From NCBI GenBank assembly GCA_001898035.1, contig MKRX01000015.1:314880-378879 (forward strand): DNA of 64,000 nt, written 5' to 3'. The notes under the pieces were generated by a model. That model did no database searches, was not told the DNA's origin, and saw nothing but the letters and a program-made list of their open reading frames with translations. Position 1 is the first letter of the stretch, and the number at the start of each line of letters is the position of its first letter. Below are positions 32,324 through 41,486 of this stretch, piece by piece. Origin of the DNA: Armatimonadetes bacterium 55-13 (lineage in GTDB: Bacteria; Armatimonadota; Fimbriimonadia; Fimbriimonadales; Fimbriimonadaceae). Both the position numbers and the translations under genes were made by a program.

Positions 32324-34672
32324 TTAATTGATTCGCCACCACTTCTTGATGAAGGAAAGGTAGATGGCGTGGCGGTCTCGGGTGTTCATGTCTCCGCCCA
32401 TGCCATGGCCGCCGGTTGGGTCGAGGGCGAGTTCTACGAGATCTCCTTTTCCGTACTGGAGGAGCTTTCGGTAGACCTTAACGGTGTCTTGGAAGAGCAC
32501 GTTCGTGTCTTCCATGCCATGGAGGAGAAGGAGGGGGGACCGGAGGTTTTTCGCTAAATATGTTAGCGAATACTTATCCAAATCCTCCGGCTTCCCGGTC
32601 CTCGACTTTCCAATGACACCACCGGAATACCAGTTGTTATAGTTTTGCCACTCCGTGGGTCCCGCACCGGCGATGCCGAGGGTGAAGACATCTGGAGCGG
32701 TGTACATGCACATCTGGGTCTGGAAGCCGCCAAAGGACCAGCCGTTTACGGCGACCTTGTTAGAATCCACGTTGTAGTTGTCCACGAGATACTTCACGCC
32801 ATCGGACAGATCTTCGACCTGGGCCTTACCGGGCTGTTCCCAGTTCGCCTTGCCGAAGGCGGCGCCATAACCGGATTGACCGTGGGGGTCAATGGTTACC
32901 GTCACGAAGCCGTACTTCTGCGTCAGATACATGTTGAAGAGGTAGGCGGTGGAGTTGAACTCGCCGTCTACGACCGACTTACCCGTTCCCAGCGGGCCGC
33001 CGTAGACGTAAACCATGAGCGGACGCTTGGTCTTCGACTTCTTCAGGTCCTTTGGCACGAACATGAAGCCGTACACGGTGTCTCCGTGGCGGTTCTTGTA
33101 GTTGAAGATTTGCGGTTGAAGGACGTTTACTTGGTCAAAGGTTCCTCGGTGCGAAGCGGTTAAGACCTTCTCGTCGCCTGGCTTATCCGTCTCCGTAACA
33201 TAGAGTTCGCGAGGACTGGTCCAAGAGCTGAAGACCACCGCGGTGTGGCGCTGGTCGTGGCTGAGGACGGGAGTGGCGTAACTGCCCGTCTTGGATGAGA
33301 ATTTCTTGTACTCGCCAGTGGCGAGGTTCACCCGATAGAGGGCCATCTGGGCCGGGTTGCCTTTTCCGGATCGGACAAAGAGGTCTTTACCGTCCTTCGA
33401 ACATTCCAGGGGAAAGGTTTCGAAGTTGCCTTGAGTGACTTGCTTGGCATCCTTCGCTTCAGGATCAATGGACCAAACTTGCCGATATCCACTTTTCTCC
33501 AGAAGACACAGAACGTTCTTGCCATCGGGGGTGAAGAAGGGGTCGCAGAGGCCCGGCGTTTCATGCTCACCGTCATGGGTGGTCTTGTAGATGGCCTTGA
33601 TCGCTTTCGACTCGACGTCCGCGGTCCAGACGGTTAGCTCACGCTCATCTCGCTTATAGCTGGCAAAGACGAACTGTTTTCCGTCCGGCGACCAGGGCTT
33701 ATCGTTGATGCTGGTACGCATGTAGTCTTCGCCGCCGGGGAATTTCCAGATCTCCCAGGGTTTGCCATCGTTCGAGGGGTCCTTTTCGATATCGTCGTTC
33801 AGGTTGTAGAGAAATACGTAGCTCTCCGAACCGAACTTGTCATCGGCGACTTCTCGCGCGGCTTTCTCGGCTTTGGCGAAACGATCTCGATAGGTGATGT
33901 AGTCCACCTGTCGGGGTTGGCCGATCTGACGTCCGGCGTAGATGACCAGCTTAGAATTGTCCGGGGAGATCATGAATCCTCCCAGGGGCATCTTATTGGG
34001 GAGTTCAGGGTTTAGCTGTTTGGTGTAGGCGCTGTCGAACGACATGTGGAAGACGCCATCTCCGCGGCGATAAAAGAAGCCTTTGTCGTCCTTGGTGTAT
34101 TCGACTTGCGACTCGGACTCGCGAGTTTGGGTTAAGCGTGAGGGGCGATCTTCGCCGAGTTTCAGGCGGTAGATATCTCCCTTGTAGGTGAAAAGAAGCT
34201 CATTTGAGTTATGAGCCCATTCGTATTCCGAAACGCCTGGATAGCTTGGCAGAGGCTCTTTTCGGTCCTCGTTCTCCTTCTTCTTTTTGAGGGTCCATTC
34301 TCGGTACTCTACGTCGCCCATTTTGTCGGCTTGATCGAGTTCTTCATCTTCCTTTTTGTAACGCTCGATGGCGGCGGGAATTTCTCGATCAAAGGGTTTC
34401 ATTCCCTCAATCGAGGTGAGCCGCTTGCTTTGGCCCGACTGGACGTCATAGAGCCAAAGATCATTTGCGCGGTCCTGGTAGGGATTCCACAGGTAGGCGA
34501 TGTAACGGTCATCGGGAGACCACGTTACGGCAGAGGCGGTCTTTCCGAAGAAGGGCCGACGCGGGTAGAGGTCGTCGAAATTAAGCTTAGCGTCCGGACC
34601 AGCTAGCGCACTCCCGGCAAGAAGCAGGCTGGCCACGGCGAGGGTTGCGCGGTGGCGTGAGTGAAAATTCAT
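32324..34672 (-). CDS. S9-family peptidase, prolyl oligopeptidase/DPP IV-like
   Basis: A 782-residue exported serine peptidase. The signal peptide is at 1-24 (LLLAGSALAG). Residues about 45-510 form a beta-propeller (TASAVTWSPDDRYIAYLW, SRLTQTRESESQVEY, NDKPWSPDGKQFVFASY). The C-terminal alpha/beta hydrolase has nucleophile Ser in NGWSFGGFQT (about 642), Asp in HGMEDTNV (about 722) and His in GGHGMGG (about 755). DPP IV-type enzymes remove N-terminal dipeptides outside the cytoplasm. Exact specificity is not readable; the Glu motif for the DPP IV N-terminus is not obvious. Confidence 0.93.
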   Translation of the reverse strand: MNFHSRHRATLAVASLLLAGSALAGPDAKLNFDDLYPRRPFFGKTASAVTWSPDDRYIAYLWNPYQDRANDLWLYDVQSGQSKRLTSIEGMKPFDREIPAAIERYKKEDEELDQADKMGDVEYREWTLKKKKENEDRKEPLPSYPGVSEYEWAHNSNELLFTYKGDIYRLKLGEDRPSRLTQTRESESQVEYTKDDKGFFYRRGDGVFHMSFDSAYTKQLNPELPNKMPLGGFMISPDNSKLVIYAGRQIGQPRQVDYITYRDRFAKAEKAAREVADDKFGSESYVFLYNLNDDIEKDPSNDGKPWEIWKFPGGEDYMRTSINDKPWSPDGKQFVFASYKRDERELTVWTADVESKAIKAIYKTTHDGEHETPGLCDPFFTPDGKNVLCLLEKSGYRQVWSIDPEAKDAKQVTQGNFETFPLECSKDGKDLFVRSGKGNPAQMALYRVNLATGEYKKFSSKTGSYATPVLSHDQRHTAVVFSSWTSPRELYVTETDKPGDEKVLTASHRGTFDQVNVLQPQIFNYKNRHGDTVYGFMFVPKDLKKSKTKRPLMVYVYGGPLGTGKSVVDGEFNSTAYLFNMYLTQKYGFVTVTIDPHGQSGYGAAFGKANWEQPGKAQVEDLSDGVKYLVDNYNVDSNKVAVNGWSFGGFQTQMCMYTAPDVFTLGIAGAGPTEWQNYNNWYSGGVIGKSRTGKPEDLDKYSLTYLAKNLRSPLLLLHGMEDTNVLFQDTVKVYRKLLQYGKGDLVELALDPTGGHGMGGDMNTRDRHAIYLSFIKKWWRIN

Positions 34673-34802
34673 AGTAATGATGGCTGTCTCCCAATCGTGT
34701 CAGTACGGAACATCTGCCGAAAATGTGGCCGTCTGAGGGTCAGAGCGCGAAGATTGCGCTGAAAATGATTCCGTATTGGGAATCTTACTGAAGAGATAAA
34801 CC

Positions 34803-35810
34803 GTGAAACCCAATTGGTCGGCACTTTTTATTTTTGGATTTAGTCTCGCCTTGGCCTCTTGCGGCGGAGGAGGAGGTTCTGGAGGTGGATCGACGGACGG
34901 TACGACCGGAGAAACGACAAACTCTAGCACCGGGTCCGTGCCCAATCTGGGGGTGAATGCGAACCTGAACGGTTACCGGCCGTTTCCGGCGGACAACGCT
35001 TGGAATACTCCGATCGACACGGCGCCGGTCGATCCAAGTTCGGCGACCTTGATCGCTTCGATCGGCGCGTCCAAGTCCTTTCATCCCGACTTCGGGGCAG
35101 ATTTAGGTGGGGAGCCGTTTGGAATTCCCTATGTAGTCGTTCCCGGGACTCAGGCAGGGGTGGCGATGACGTTCGATTACGACGATGAGAGCGATCCGGG
35201 CCCGTATCCGATTCCCCCGAATCCGCCGATTGAGGGTGGAGCGAGCTCGTCGGGAGACCGGCATATTCTGGTGATCGACCGAGATCATCACAAGCTGTAT
35301 GAGACCTGGGATTCTCATCCGAACGGGTCGGGGTGGCACTGCGGATCGGGCGCGGTTTTCGATTTGACTTCCAACGCTCTACGTCCGGCAGGTTGGACTT
35401 CTGCCGACGCCGCGGGGCTCGCGATCTTTCCAGGACTGGTTCGGTACGACGAGGTGGTTTTGAGGGGGGTGGTGGAGCATGCGTTTCGGTTTACGGTCTC
35501 GCATACGCGGCGTGCCTATGTTGATCCTGCTCGGCACTTTGCGAGCAGCGACGGAAGCACGAATCTTCCTCCGATGGGAATGCGCGTGCGATTGAAGTCC
35601 TCGTTCGATATTTCGTCCTATCCGGCCCCGGCTCAAGTCATTTTGAGAGCACTTAAGAAGTACGGCATGATCTTGGCGGATAACGGCAGCGATTGGTATC
35701 TATCGGGGGCGCCCGACCCGAGGTGGGACGACGATGAACTGAACACGCTGAAGAATCTGAAAGGGGACGACTTTGAGGTTGTGAAGATGGGGACCGTTCA
35801 TAGCGGCTGA
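34803..35810 (+). CDS. Lipoprotein of unknown function with Gly-rich stalk
   Basis: A 335-residue protein with a lipoprotein signal (FSLALASC, Cys at about 20) followed directly by a Gly/Ser tract (CGGGGGSGGGS), a flexible stalk that would hold the domain off the membrane. The mature domain begins FPADNAWNTPID and contains GDRHILVIDRDHHKLYETWD, HCGSGAVFDL, IFPGLVRYDEV and HTRRAYVDPARHFASS. Several Asp/His pairs could bind metal. Similar domains occur in Acidobacteria and Actinobacteria without known function, from memory. Start GTG 34803 with GAAGAG upstream. Divergent from the S9 gene by 130 bp. Confidence 0.8.
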   Translation: MKPNWSALFIFGFSLALASCGGGGGSGGGSTDGTTGETTNSSTGSVPNLGVNANLNGYRPFPADNAWNTPIDTAPVDPSSATLIASIGASKSFHPDFGADLGGEPFGIPYVVVPGTQAGVAMTFDYDDESDPGPYPIPPNPPIEGGASSSGDRHILVIDRDHHKLYETWDSHPNGSGWHCGSGAVFDLTSNALRPAGWTSADAAGLAIFPGLVRYDEVVLRGVVEHAFRFTVSHTRRAYVDPARHFASSDGSTNLPPMGMRVRLKSSFDISSYPAPAQVILRALKKYGMILADNGSDWYLSGAPDPRWDDDELNTLKNLKGDDFEVVKMGTVHSG

Positions 35811-35941
35811 ACCCAGCCGTCTTGCGGTATTGTCCCTTTAGTCGTCGTCTTGTTCGCAACCCTCTACCTTTTTCATGAATCGTTTGGTAGACTATGGTAG
35901 ACATGCGACGAGCGGAACAGCTGACGTTAAGAGAAGACAAG

Positions 35942-36988
35942 ATGGCAAACGAAGGAGTTGAGGCACGCGACAGAGCCCTACAGATGGCTTTGGGCCAGAT
36001 CGAAAAGGCATTTGGAAAAGGCGCAATCATGCGCATGGGCGACGGGGAAAAGGAATCCATTGAGGCGATTCCGACGGGTTCGCTCAGTTTGGATCTTGCG
36101 CTCGGGATCGGCGGGCTTCCGAAGGGCCGAATCATTGAGATTTACGGACCGGAATCCGGCGGTAAGACGACCTTGGCTCTCCACTGCGTCGCCGAATGTC
36201 AGAAGCAAGGAGGCTTGGCGCTCTACATCGACGCTGAGCACGCGATGGACACGGAATACGCTCGGACATTGGGCGTGGACGTTGACAAACTTTATATCTC
36301 TCAGCCGAGCAACGGCGAAGAGGCCCTAGAGATCGCCGACGCCATTATTCGCTCGGGCGCGGTCGATGTCGTGGTCATCGACTCCGTGGCCGCTCTTGTT
36401 CCCAAGGCTGAAATCGAGGGCGAGATGGGCGACTCCTTTGTTGGCATTCAGGCTCGCATGATGAGCCAAGCGTTGAGAAAGCTGGGTGGTTCGCTCAACA
36501 AGTCGAACACGGCGGCGATCTTCATCAACCAGCTTCGTGAAAAGATTGGCGTGATGTATGGGAATCCGGAGACCACTCCTGGTGGCCGCGCGCTGAAGTT
36601 CTGGGCATCTGTTCGCTTGGAAGTTCGAAAGGGCGACGCGATTAAGAGCGGTCCCGATCAGATTGGCGCTCGAACCAAGGTGAAGGTCGTGAAGAACAAG
36701 GTTGCGCCTCCATTCCGCAACGCCGAGTTCGACATGATCTTTGGCAAGGGAATTTCCAAGTCGGGCGACGTGCTGGATATCGGAACAGAAAAGGGCTTCA
36801 TTACTCGCTCCGGCACCTACTACAACTACGGCGAGACCCGACTGGGCCAGGGACGAGACAATGCTCGCACGTTCTTGGACGAGCATCCCGACATCTTCAA
36901 CGAGATCGATGGGAAGATTCGCGCTCAGCTTAAGGCTGATAAAGCCGCAGCTTCTGCCGCTACGGCCGCCGTGGTCGAGGCGGAGTAG
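35942..36988 (+). CDS. recA: Recombinase RecA
   Basis: RecA, 348 residues. It forms filaments on single-stranded DNA for strand exchange and triggers LexA cleavage. Walker A is GPESGGKTT (Lys75; many bacteria have GPESSGKTT), Walker B is [12 protein letters not shown], loop 1 reads [20 protein letters not shown], and INQLREKIG precedes loop 2. I start at ATG 35942, giving the usual [21 protein letters not shown] front. An in-frame ATG at 35894 would add 16 residues without a ribosome site. I see no convincing LexA box upstream. A hairpin ends the gene before recX. Confidence 0.97.
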   Translation: MANEGVEARDRALQMALGQIEKAFGKGAIMRMGDGEKESIEAIPTGSLSLDLALGIGGLPKGRIIEIYGPESGGKTTLALHCVAECQKQGGLALYIDAEHAMDTEYARTLGVDVDKLYISQPSNGEEALEIADAIIRSGAVDVVVIDSVAALVPKAEIEGEMGDSFVGIQARMMSQALRKLGGSLNKSNTAAIFINQLREKIGVMYGNPETTPGGRALKFWASVRLEVRKGDAIKSGPDQIGARTKVKVVKNKVAPPFRNAEFDMIFGKGISKSGDVLDIGTEKGFITRSGTYYNYGETRLGQGRDNARTFLDEHPDIFNEIDGKIRAQLKADKAAASAATAAVVEAE

Positions 36989-36999
36989 CCTTGGTTTGA

Positions 37000-37029
37000 G
37001 TCCGGGACTGGAGTCCCGGACTTTGTCTT
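37000..37029 (+). terminator. Terminator or attenuator between recA and recX
   Basis: GTCCGGGACT and AGTCCCGGAC make a perfect 10-bp stem with a GG turn, followed by TTTGTCTT, and the recX ATG comes directly after at 37030. It would reduce read-through into recX and keep RecX below RecA. Confidence 0.85.
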
Positions 37030-37470
37030 ATGAATCCCGACGCCCTGGAAGCCGCCCTTCGCGCTCTTCGCACCACCGACCGCTTCGAGACCGAAATTCG
37101 CCAGACTCTTGAATCCAAAGGATTTGAGTCCAAGGACATTGATCAGGTGACGCAGCACCTGATCCGGCGTAAACTCTTAGATGACAGACGAACGACGTTA
37201 AACCTTATCGAACGCAAGTCCGGGAGGCGGGCGATAGGGATAGAAAAACTGCGCGCCGAGCTCTTGAGCCGCGGCGCCCCGGAAGAAATCGTAGAGGAAT
37301 CTCTCGCAAACCTGAGTTGGGAAGACCAACGGCGGGCGATGCGAGACGCCCTCTCGTCAAAGTTTAAACCGACGGACAACCGAGCGAAAGCCGCGCGCTT
37401 TCTGCTGGGCCGTGGGTTTGCCGAAGATGAGATCGAAGGCGCCCTCGATGAGTTCTTCTTGCAGGAATAA
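37030..37470 (+). CDS. recX: Regulatory protein RecX
   Basis: A 146-residue helical-repeat protein that limits RecA filament growth. Typical RecX blocks are LESKGFESKDIDQVTQHLIRRKLLDDRR, split as LESKGFESKDID and LIRRKLLDDRR, then GIEKLRAELLSRGAPEEIVEE and ARFLLGRGFAEDEIEGAL. Length matches compact RecX forms. It starts just after the recA terminator stem and lies 17 bp before rny. Confidence 0.9.
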   Translation: MNPDALEAALRALRTTDRFETEIRQTLESKGFESKDIDQVTQHLIRRKLLDDRRTTLNLIERKSGRRAIGIEKLRAELLSRGAPEEIVEESLANLSWEDQRRAMRDALSSKFKPTDNRAKAARFLLGRGFAEDEIEGALDEFFLQE

Positions 37471-37487
37471 CTCTCGGCAGGAGCATC

Positions 37488-39002
37488 ATGTCAGACACCC
37501 TTATGGGTCTCCTTTTGGGGATCGGAATCGCGGTTGCCGCCACGTTTGGCGTCTACGCGCTATGGTTTCGCCCCTCCCTGGCTAGATTTAGAAGTCAGGC
37601 CGAAAAAGAAGCGGAATTGAAGGCAAATGCGGCGATCTTGGCAGCGAAAGAAGAGGCGCTGACCGCGCGGGAGAAGGTGGAGGACGAAATTCGGGTCAAG
37701 CAAGCCAACCTTTCTCGGCTAGAAGAAAAGCTTTCGAGCAAGGAAGAGGCGATTGACGCTCGGCGGGAGCAAGTGCAGGCGCGGGAGGACGCTTTGGTGG
37801 ACCGGCGGAAGGAGATTTCCGAACTCCACGAGGCGGCGGAGCGGAAGGTGAAGGAGATCGATCTGGAGCTTCAGCGGGTGGCGCAATTGACGCCTGAACA
37901 GGCCAAGGATTTGGTGCTGGCGAACATCAGCAACGAGTTTGCCGAGATTGCGGCGCGCAAGGCGCGTGAGATTGAGACGGCGGCGGTGGCGGACGCGGAG
38001 ATGAAGGCAAAACAGACGATTTTGGACGTCATGCAGCGCTCGGTGGTGGACTACATTACCGAAGCGACACTGGCCGTAGTAGAACTCCCCAGCGAGGACA
38101 TGAAGGGGCGGATCATTGGGCGCGAGGGACGCAACATTCGGGCCTTTGAGCAAGTAACCGGCGTGGATTTGATCATCGATGAAACCCCCGAGGCGGTAGT
38201 GATCTCTTGCTTCGATCCGGTTCGGCGCGAGACGGCGCGACTGGCCCTGATGAACCTGATGGTGGACGGGCGTATTCATCCGGGACGGATCGAGGAGCTC
38301 TATGAAAAGGCTCAGCTGGAAGTCGATCGAATGGTCAAGGATGCGGGCGAGCGGGCGGCGGAGCGGGCAAACGTGCCGGGGTTGCCGGCCAAGGTGATCG
38401 ATATGATGGGGCGTCTAAGGTTCCGCACCAGCTATGCCCAAAACGTTTTGGATCACTCGGTAGAAGTTAGTCGATTGGCGGCCTCGCTAGCGGCAGAGCT
38501 TGGGTTAAACGTGGAAGTGGCAAAACGGGCCGGACTACTTCACGACATTGGCAAGGCGCTTGGACCCGAGTGGGAAGGCCCCCACGCGTTGACGGGCATG
38601 GAGTTCCTTCGAGGATTGGGCGAAAAGGAGCATGTCTTGAACGCGGTGGGCGCGCATCACTACGAGATCGAACCGGGGAGTCCAGAGGCGATGTTGGTGA
38701 TCATCGCGGACACCATTTCGGCGGCTCGGCCAGGAGCACGGCGAGAGAATTTGGAGAACTATCTGAAGCGGCTGACGGCCCTGGAACAGCTGGCAAATTC
38801 CTTCTCGGGGGTAGATCGCTCCTATGCGGTTCAGGCGGGGCGCGAGGTGCGACTCGTCGTGAAGCCGGACATTTTGGACGATCTGGCGGCCTCTCGACTG
38901 GCACACGATGTGGCGCGGAAGATCGAGTCGGAAATGGAATATCCGGGTCAGATCAAGATTACGGTGATTCGCGAGACACGGGCGACAGATACGGCGAAGT
39001 AA
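37488..39002 (+). CDS. rny: Ribonuclease Y
   Basis: A 504-residue membrane-anchored endoribonuclease that starts mRNA decay. Order: N-terminal helix (about 5-27), long coiled coil (about 33-165, rich in Ala/Glu/Lys/Arg), KH RNA-binding domain (GRIIGREGRNIRAFEQVTGV) and HD domain with RAGLLHDIGKALG (about 350) and VGAHHYEIEP. The C-terminus ends YPGQIKITVIRETRA, as in Firmicutes enzymes. Linkage with recA is common. Its presence suggests RNase Y-based rather than RNase E-based mRNA turnover; no rne is in the window. Confidence 0.96.
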   Translation: MSDTLMGLLLGIGIAVAATFGVYALWFRPSLARFRSQAEKEAELKANAAILAAKEEALTAREKVEDEIRVKQANLSRLEEKLSSKEEAIDARREQVQAREDALVDRRKEISELHEAAERKVKEIDLELQRVAQLTPEQAKDLVLANISNEFAEIAARKAREIETAAVADAEMKAKQTILDVMQRSVVDYITEATLAVVELPSEDMKGRIIGREGRNIRAFEQVTGVDLIIDETPEAVVISCFDPVRRETARLALMNLMVDGRIHPGRIEELYEKAQLEVDRMVKDAGERAAERANVPGLPAKVIDMMGRLRFRTSYAQNVLDHSVEVSRLAASLAAELGLNVEVAKRAGLLHDIGKALGPEWEGPHALTGMEFLRGLGEKEHVLNAVGAHHYEIEPGSPEAMLVIIADTISAARPGARRENLENYLKRLTALEQLANSFSGVDRSYAVQAGREVRLVVKPDILDDLAASRLAHDVARKIESEMEYPGQIKITVIRETRATDTAK

Positions 39003-39039
39003 AAACGATTGCGGCGAAGGAATCCGGTAGAACGCGGGC

Positions 39040-40467
39040 TTGTTCGTGGCGAATACTCACATCGTGGACCTCACGCGAGAAGAAATGTTGGCGGCCATGA
39101 TGGCAAGCGACTCGACCTTTAACGGTCGCTTTATCACGGGCGTGCTCTCCACGGGAATCTATTGTCTTCCCTCTTGCCGGGCGCGTAAGCCTAAACCCGA
39201 GAACGTTCGGTTTTTCGCGAGCGGGGCCGAGGCGGCGGCGTTTGGGTTACGGCCTTGTAAGAAGTGCCGGCCGGAGGAGTTTGAGCGGGGAGAGAATTTG
39301 GAGCAGGCGATGTTGGCAGCGTTGATCCAGTCGATGCGGCGCGATCCCTCGACATTTGGGTCGGTGTCCGATTTGGCCAATCGGTTGGGCGTCGGATCGA
39401 CGAAGCTGTTCGAGATGTGCCGAACTTACTATCATTCGTCGCCGGGCGAGCTGTTGATGTCGGCTCGGGTGGAGGGAGCGAAGCGGAAATTGCTGGAAGA
39501 GACGGCGGGGGTGGCGGAGATCGCTTACGACGTTGGCTTCGAATCTCTTTCGGTGTTTAACGAGAACTTCAAGCGGCGGACAGGATTGACGCCCCGTGCG
39601 TATCGGCGATTGCCTCAGGAGCGGTCGTTTGAGATCGAATTTCCCGTTGGTTTTCATGTCGGGAGTCTGCAGGCGACCTTGGGGCGCGATGCGGGGAGCG
39701 TGACGGAGCGGGTTTCTGGCGGTCGGGTTCAGATGGTGGCGGGGGCGGCGCTTCTGGATGTTGAAATTGAGGGGCAGGCGGCGAGGGTGTCCGTGTTGAA
39801 GGGCGATACGACCTCGACGGCGGAGACGTTTGGACGGGTTGTGGGAATCTCGCAGGCGCCCGAGGACTTTGAGGATCAGGCGGTCAAAGGTGGGTTTGAG
39901 CGGTTGGTGCGGGGGCGGAGGGGGGCTCGAATTCTGCAGACGATCGACTTTTGGGATGCGCTGATGTGGGTGGTGATTGGACAGCAGATCAATCTTCCGT
40001 TTGCGTTCAAGCTACGTCGGCGGCTCTTCGAGAACTATGGGGAGCCGATGGGAGATGGGTTATTCTCGGCCCCTCGACCGGAGCGCGTGGCGGAGCTTTC
40101 GCCGGAGGACTTGCTGCCATTGCAGTTTTCTCGGCGGAAGGCGGAGTATTTGATTGGTCTGGCTCAGAAGGGGCAGTCGTGGATGGATTCGTTTGCGGGA
40201 CGATCAGTGGTGGAATCGGCGGGCGAGCTTCGGGAAGTTAAGGGATTGGGGCCTTGGTCGATCAACTACTTGATGATGCGAGCGATGGGTTTTATGGACT
40301 GTGTTCCCTATGGGGATACCGGATTGCAGTCGGGACTTCGACAGCTTTACGACTTGGAAGGAAAGATCGACAAGGATGAGACGGATCGGTTGCTGGAGCC
40401 TTTTGCTCCGTACCGGAGTTTGGCGACGTTTCACCTTTGGCAGAGTTTGAAAGGACAACCGTTATGA
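39040..40467 (+). CDS. alkA: Ada-type methyl sensor fused to AlkA DNA glycosylase
   Basis: A 475-residue fusion. Residues about 10-80 are the Ada zinc domain with Cys42, Cys46, Cys73 and Cys76; Cys42 matches the E. coli Ada Cys38 that takes methyl groups from phosphotriesters. An AraC-type helix-turn-helix region (about 90-190; VAEIAYDVGFESLSVFNENF) follows. The rest is AlkA: an N-terminal beta domain and a HhH-GPD fold with VKGLGPWSINYLMMR and catalytic Asp in PYGDTGLQSG. It should both sense alkylation and excise 3-methyladenine-type bases. Start TTG 39040 has a poor ribosome site; GTG 39046 is an alternative. Overlaps ogt. Confidence 0.94.
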   Translation: MFVANTHIVDLTREEMLAAMMASDSTFNGRFITGVLSTGIYCLPSCRARKPKPENVRFFASGAEAAAFGLRPCKKCRPEEFERGENLEQAMLAALIQSMRRDPSTFGSVSDLANRLGVGSTKLFEMCRTYYHSSPGELLMSARVEGAKRKLLEETAGVAEIAYDVGFESLSVFNENFKRRTGLTPRAYRRLPQERSFEIEFPVGFHVGSLQATLGRDAGSVTERVSGGRVQMVAGAALLDVEIEGQAARVSVLKGDTTSTAETFGRVVGISQAPEDFEDQAVKGGFERLVRGRRGARILQTIDFWDALMWVVIGQQINLPFAFKLRRRLFENYGEPMGDGLFSAPRPERVAELSPEDLLPLQFSRRKAEYLIGLAQKGQSWMDSFAGRSVVESAGELREVKGLGPWSINYLMMRAMGFMDCVPYGDTGLQSGLRQLYDLEGKIDKDETDRLLEPFAPYRSLATFHLWQSLKGQPL

Positions 40468-40931
40468 AGTATCGATTCAATGTTATCGAGAGCCCGTTTG
40501 GGCCGCTTTCGCCGGGCGTGGACGAGACGGGGGCCCTGGCGTGGATAGAGTTCGGGGCGATCGAAGCGAGCAAGGATCGTGTTTACGATCCGAGCGCGAC
40601 GGAAGAGGTCGACCGGCAGCTTCGGGAGTATTTCGATCGGAAGCGGGATCGGTTCGATCTTCGATTGGCGCCCCAGGGGACGGCGTTTCAGCAACGGGTC
40701 TGGAATATCTTGGTGGAGATTCCGTTTGGAGTTACTCGAACCTACGGGGACTTGGCGAAGGAGATTGGGAATCCGAACGCTTCTCGGGCGGTGGGAAGGG
40801 CCAATGCGACCAATCCAATTCCGATCGTCGTACCCTGCCATCGGGTGATCGGCACGAATGGGACGCTTACGGGCTATGCGGGCGGATTGGGGATGAAAGA
40901 GGGGTTGTTGAAATTCGAGCGGGCTCTTTAG
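40464..40931 (+). CDS. ogt: Methylated-DNA--protein-cysteine methyltransferase
   Basis: A 155-residue suicide repair protein that takes methyl groups from O6-methylguanine. IPFGVTRTYGDLAKEIG, the Arg finger ASRAVGRANATNP and PCHRVIG with acceptor Cys125 are clear. I start it at ATG 40464, which overlaps the stop of the Ada-AlkA gene as ATGA and has AAGGA eight bases upstream. The two genes together rebuild the parts of classical Ada, split as sensor-glycosylase plus Ogt, and coupling makes them one alkylation response unit. Confidence 0.96.
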   Translation: MKYRFNVIESPFGPLSPGVDETGALAWIEFGAIEASKDRVYDPSATEEVDRQLREYFDRKRDRFDLRLAPQGTAFQQRVWNILVEIPFGVTRTYGDLAKEIGNPNASRAVGRANATNPIPIVVPCHRVIGTNGTLTGYAGGLGMKEGLLKFERAL

Positions 40932-40942
40932 GAACCCGCTCG
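40916..40942. terminator. Hairpin spanning the ogt stop codon
   Basis: CGAGCGGG and CCCGCTCG pair across an 11-base loop that contains the ogt TAG. No T-run follows. It lies between two convergent genes and may act on both strands. Confidence 0.4.
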
Positions 40943-40950
40943 AAGGGCGT

Positions 40951-41457
40951 TTAGCCGATGGGCTTGCCGTTGATCAGAACTTTTTCTTTGCCGCCTTTGG
41001 AGGCAGTGCAGATCCATTTGGCGCCTTTCTTTACGTAGGTGCTGACCCAGGAGGAATCCACATCCAGGGTGGCAGTTTGTTTGGGATCGGGGCCGGCGAT
41101 GACGGCCTTCATGACCATGTGTTCGTTGCTGGTCGCCGTTCCGCCCTTGATGGTTAGCTTCTCGACCTTAACGGAGACGGATTTGACCGTTTTTAGCATG
41201 GTGATGTTTTGCTTCATCGCCTGGATAGTCTGTTCTCGGTTTCGGACATTTCCCTTTGAATCGGTGTCCTTGAAGTCTTCCGAGAAATTAGCCTTGATGA
41301 TTTTCTCTAGGCCGGCCGCATCTTTCTTTTTGATGGCAGTGGCGTACTTTGACATCTCCGTTTGAATTTGGGCCTTTGCTTTGGCGGCGTCATCGAACGC
41401 GAAGGCGCAGACCGCGAGGACCGAAGCGCCAATCATTACACTTGCACGAATCTTCAT
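40951..41457 (-). CDS. Exported NTF2-like (DUF4440-type) protein
   Basis: A 168-residue protein with a signal peptide (IGASVLAVCAFA, cut near residue 20). A small cone-shaped NTF2-like fold follows: KYATAIKKKDAAGLEKIIKANFSEDF, here recognised by KKKDAAGLEKIIKANFSEDF, then NREQTIQAMKQNI and WICTASKGGKE. Such domains bind small ligands or act as carriers. Catalytic residues are not evident. It follows the Gfo/Idh gene by 29 bp on the minus strand. Confidence 0.75.
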   Translation of the reverse strand: MKIRASVMIGASVLAVCAFAFDDAAKAKAQIQTEMSKYATAIKKKDAAGLEKIIKANFSEDFKDTDSKGNVRNREQTIQAMKQNITMLKTVKSVSVKVEKLTIKGGTATSNEHMVMKAVIAGPDPKQTATLDVDSSWVSTYVKKGAKWICTASKGGKEKVLINGKPIG

Positions 41458-41486
41458 ATAGAGTTCTCCAGAACGTTCAGTATGTC

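Noticed and set aside
35880..35942. LexA box upstream of recA
   Set aside because: GGAACAGCTGACGTTA has half-site-like letters but neither the CTG-N10-CAG nor the GAAC-N4-GTTC pattern is met.
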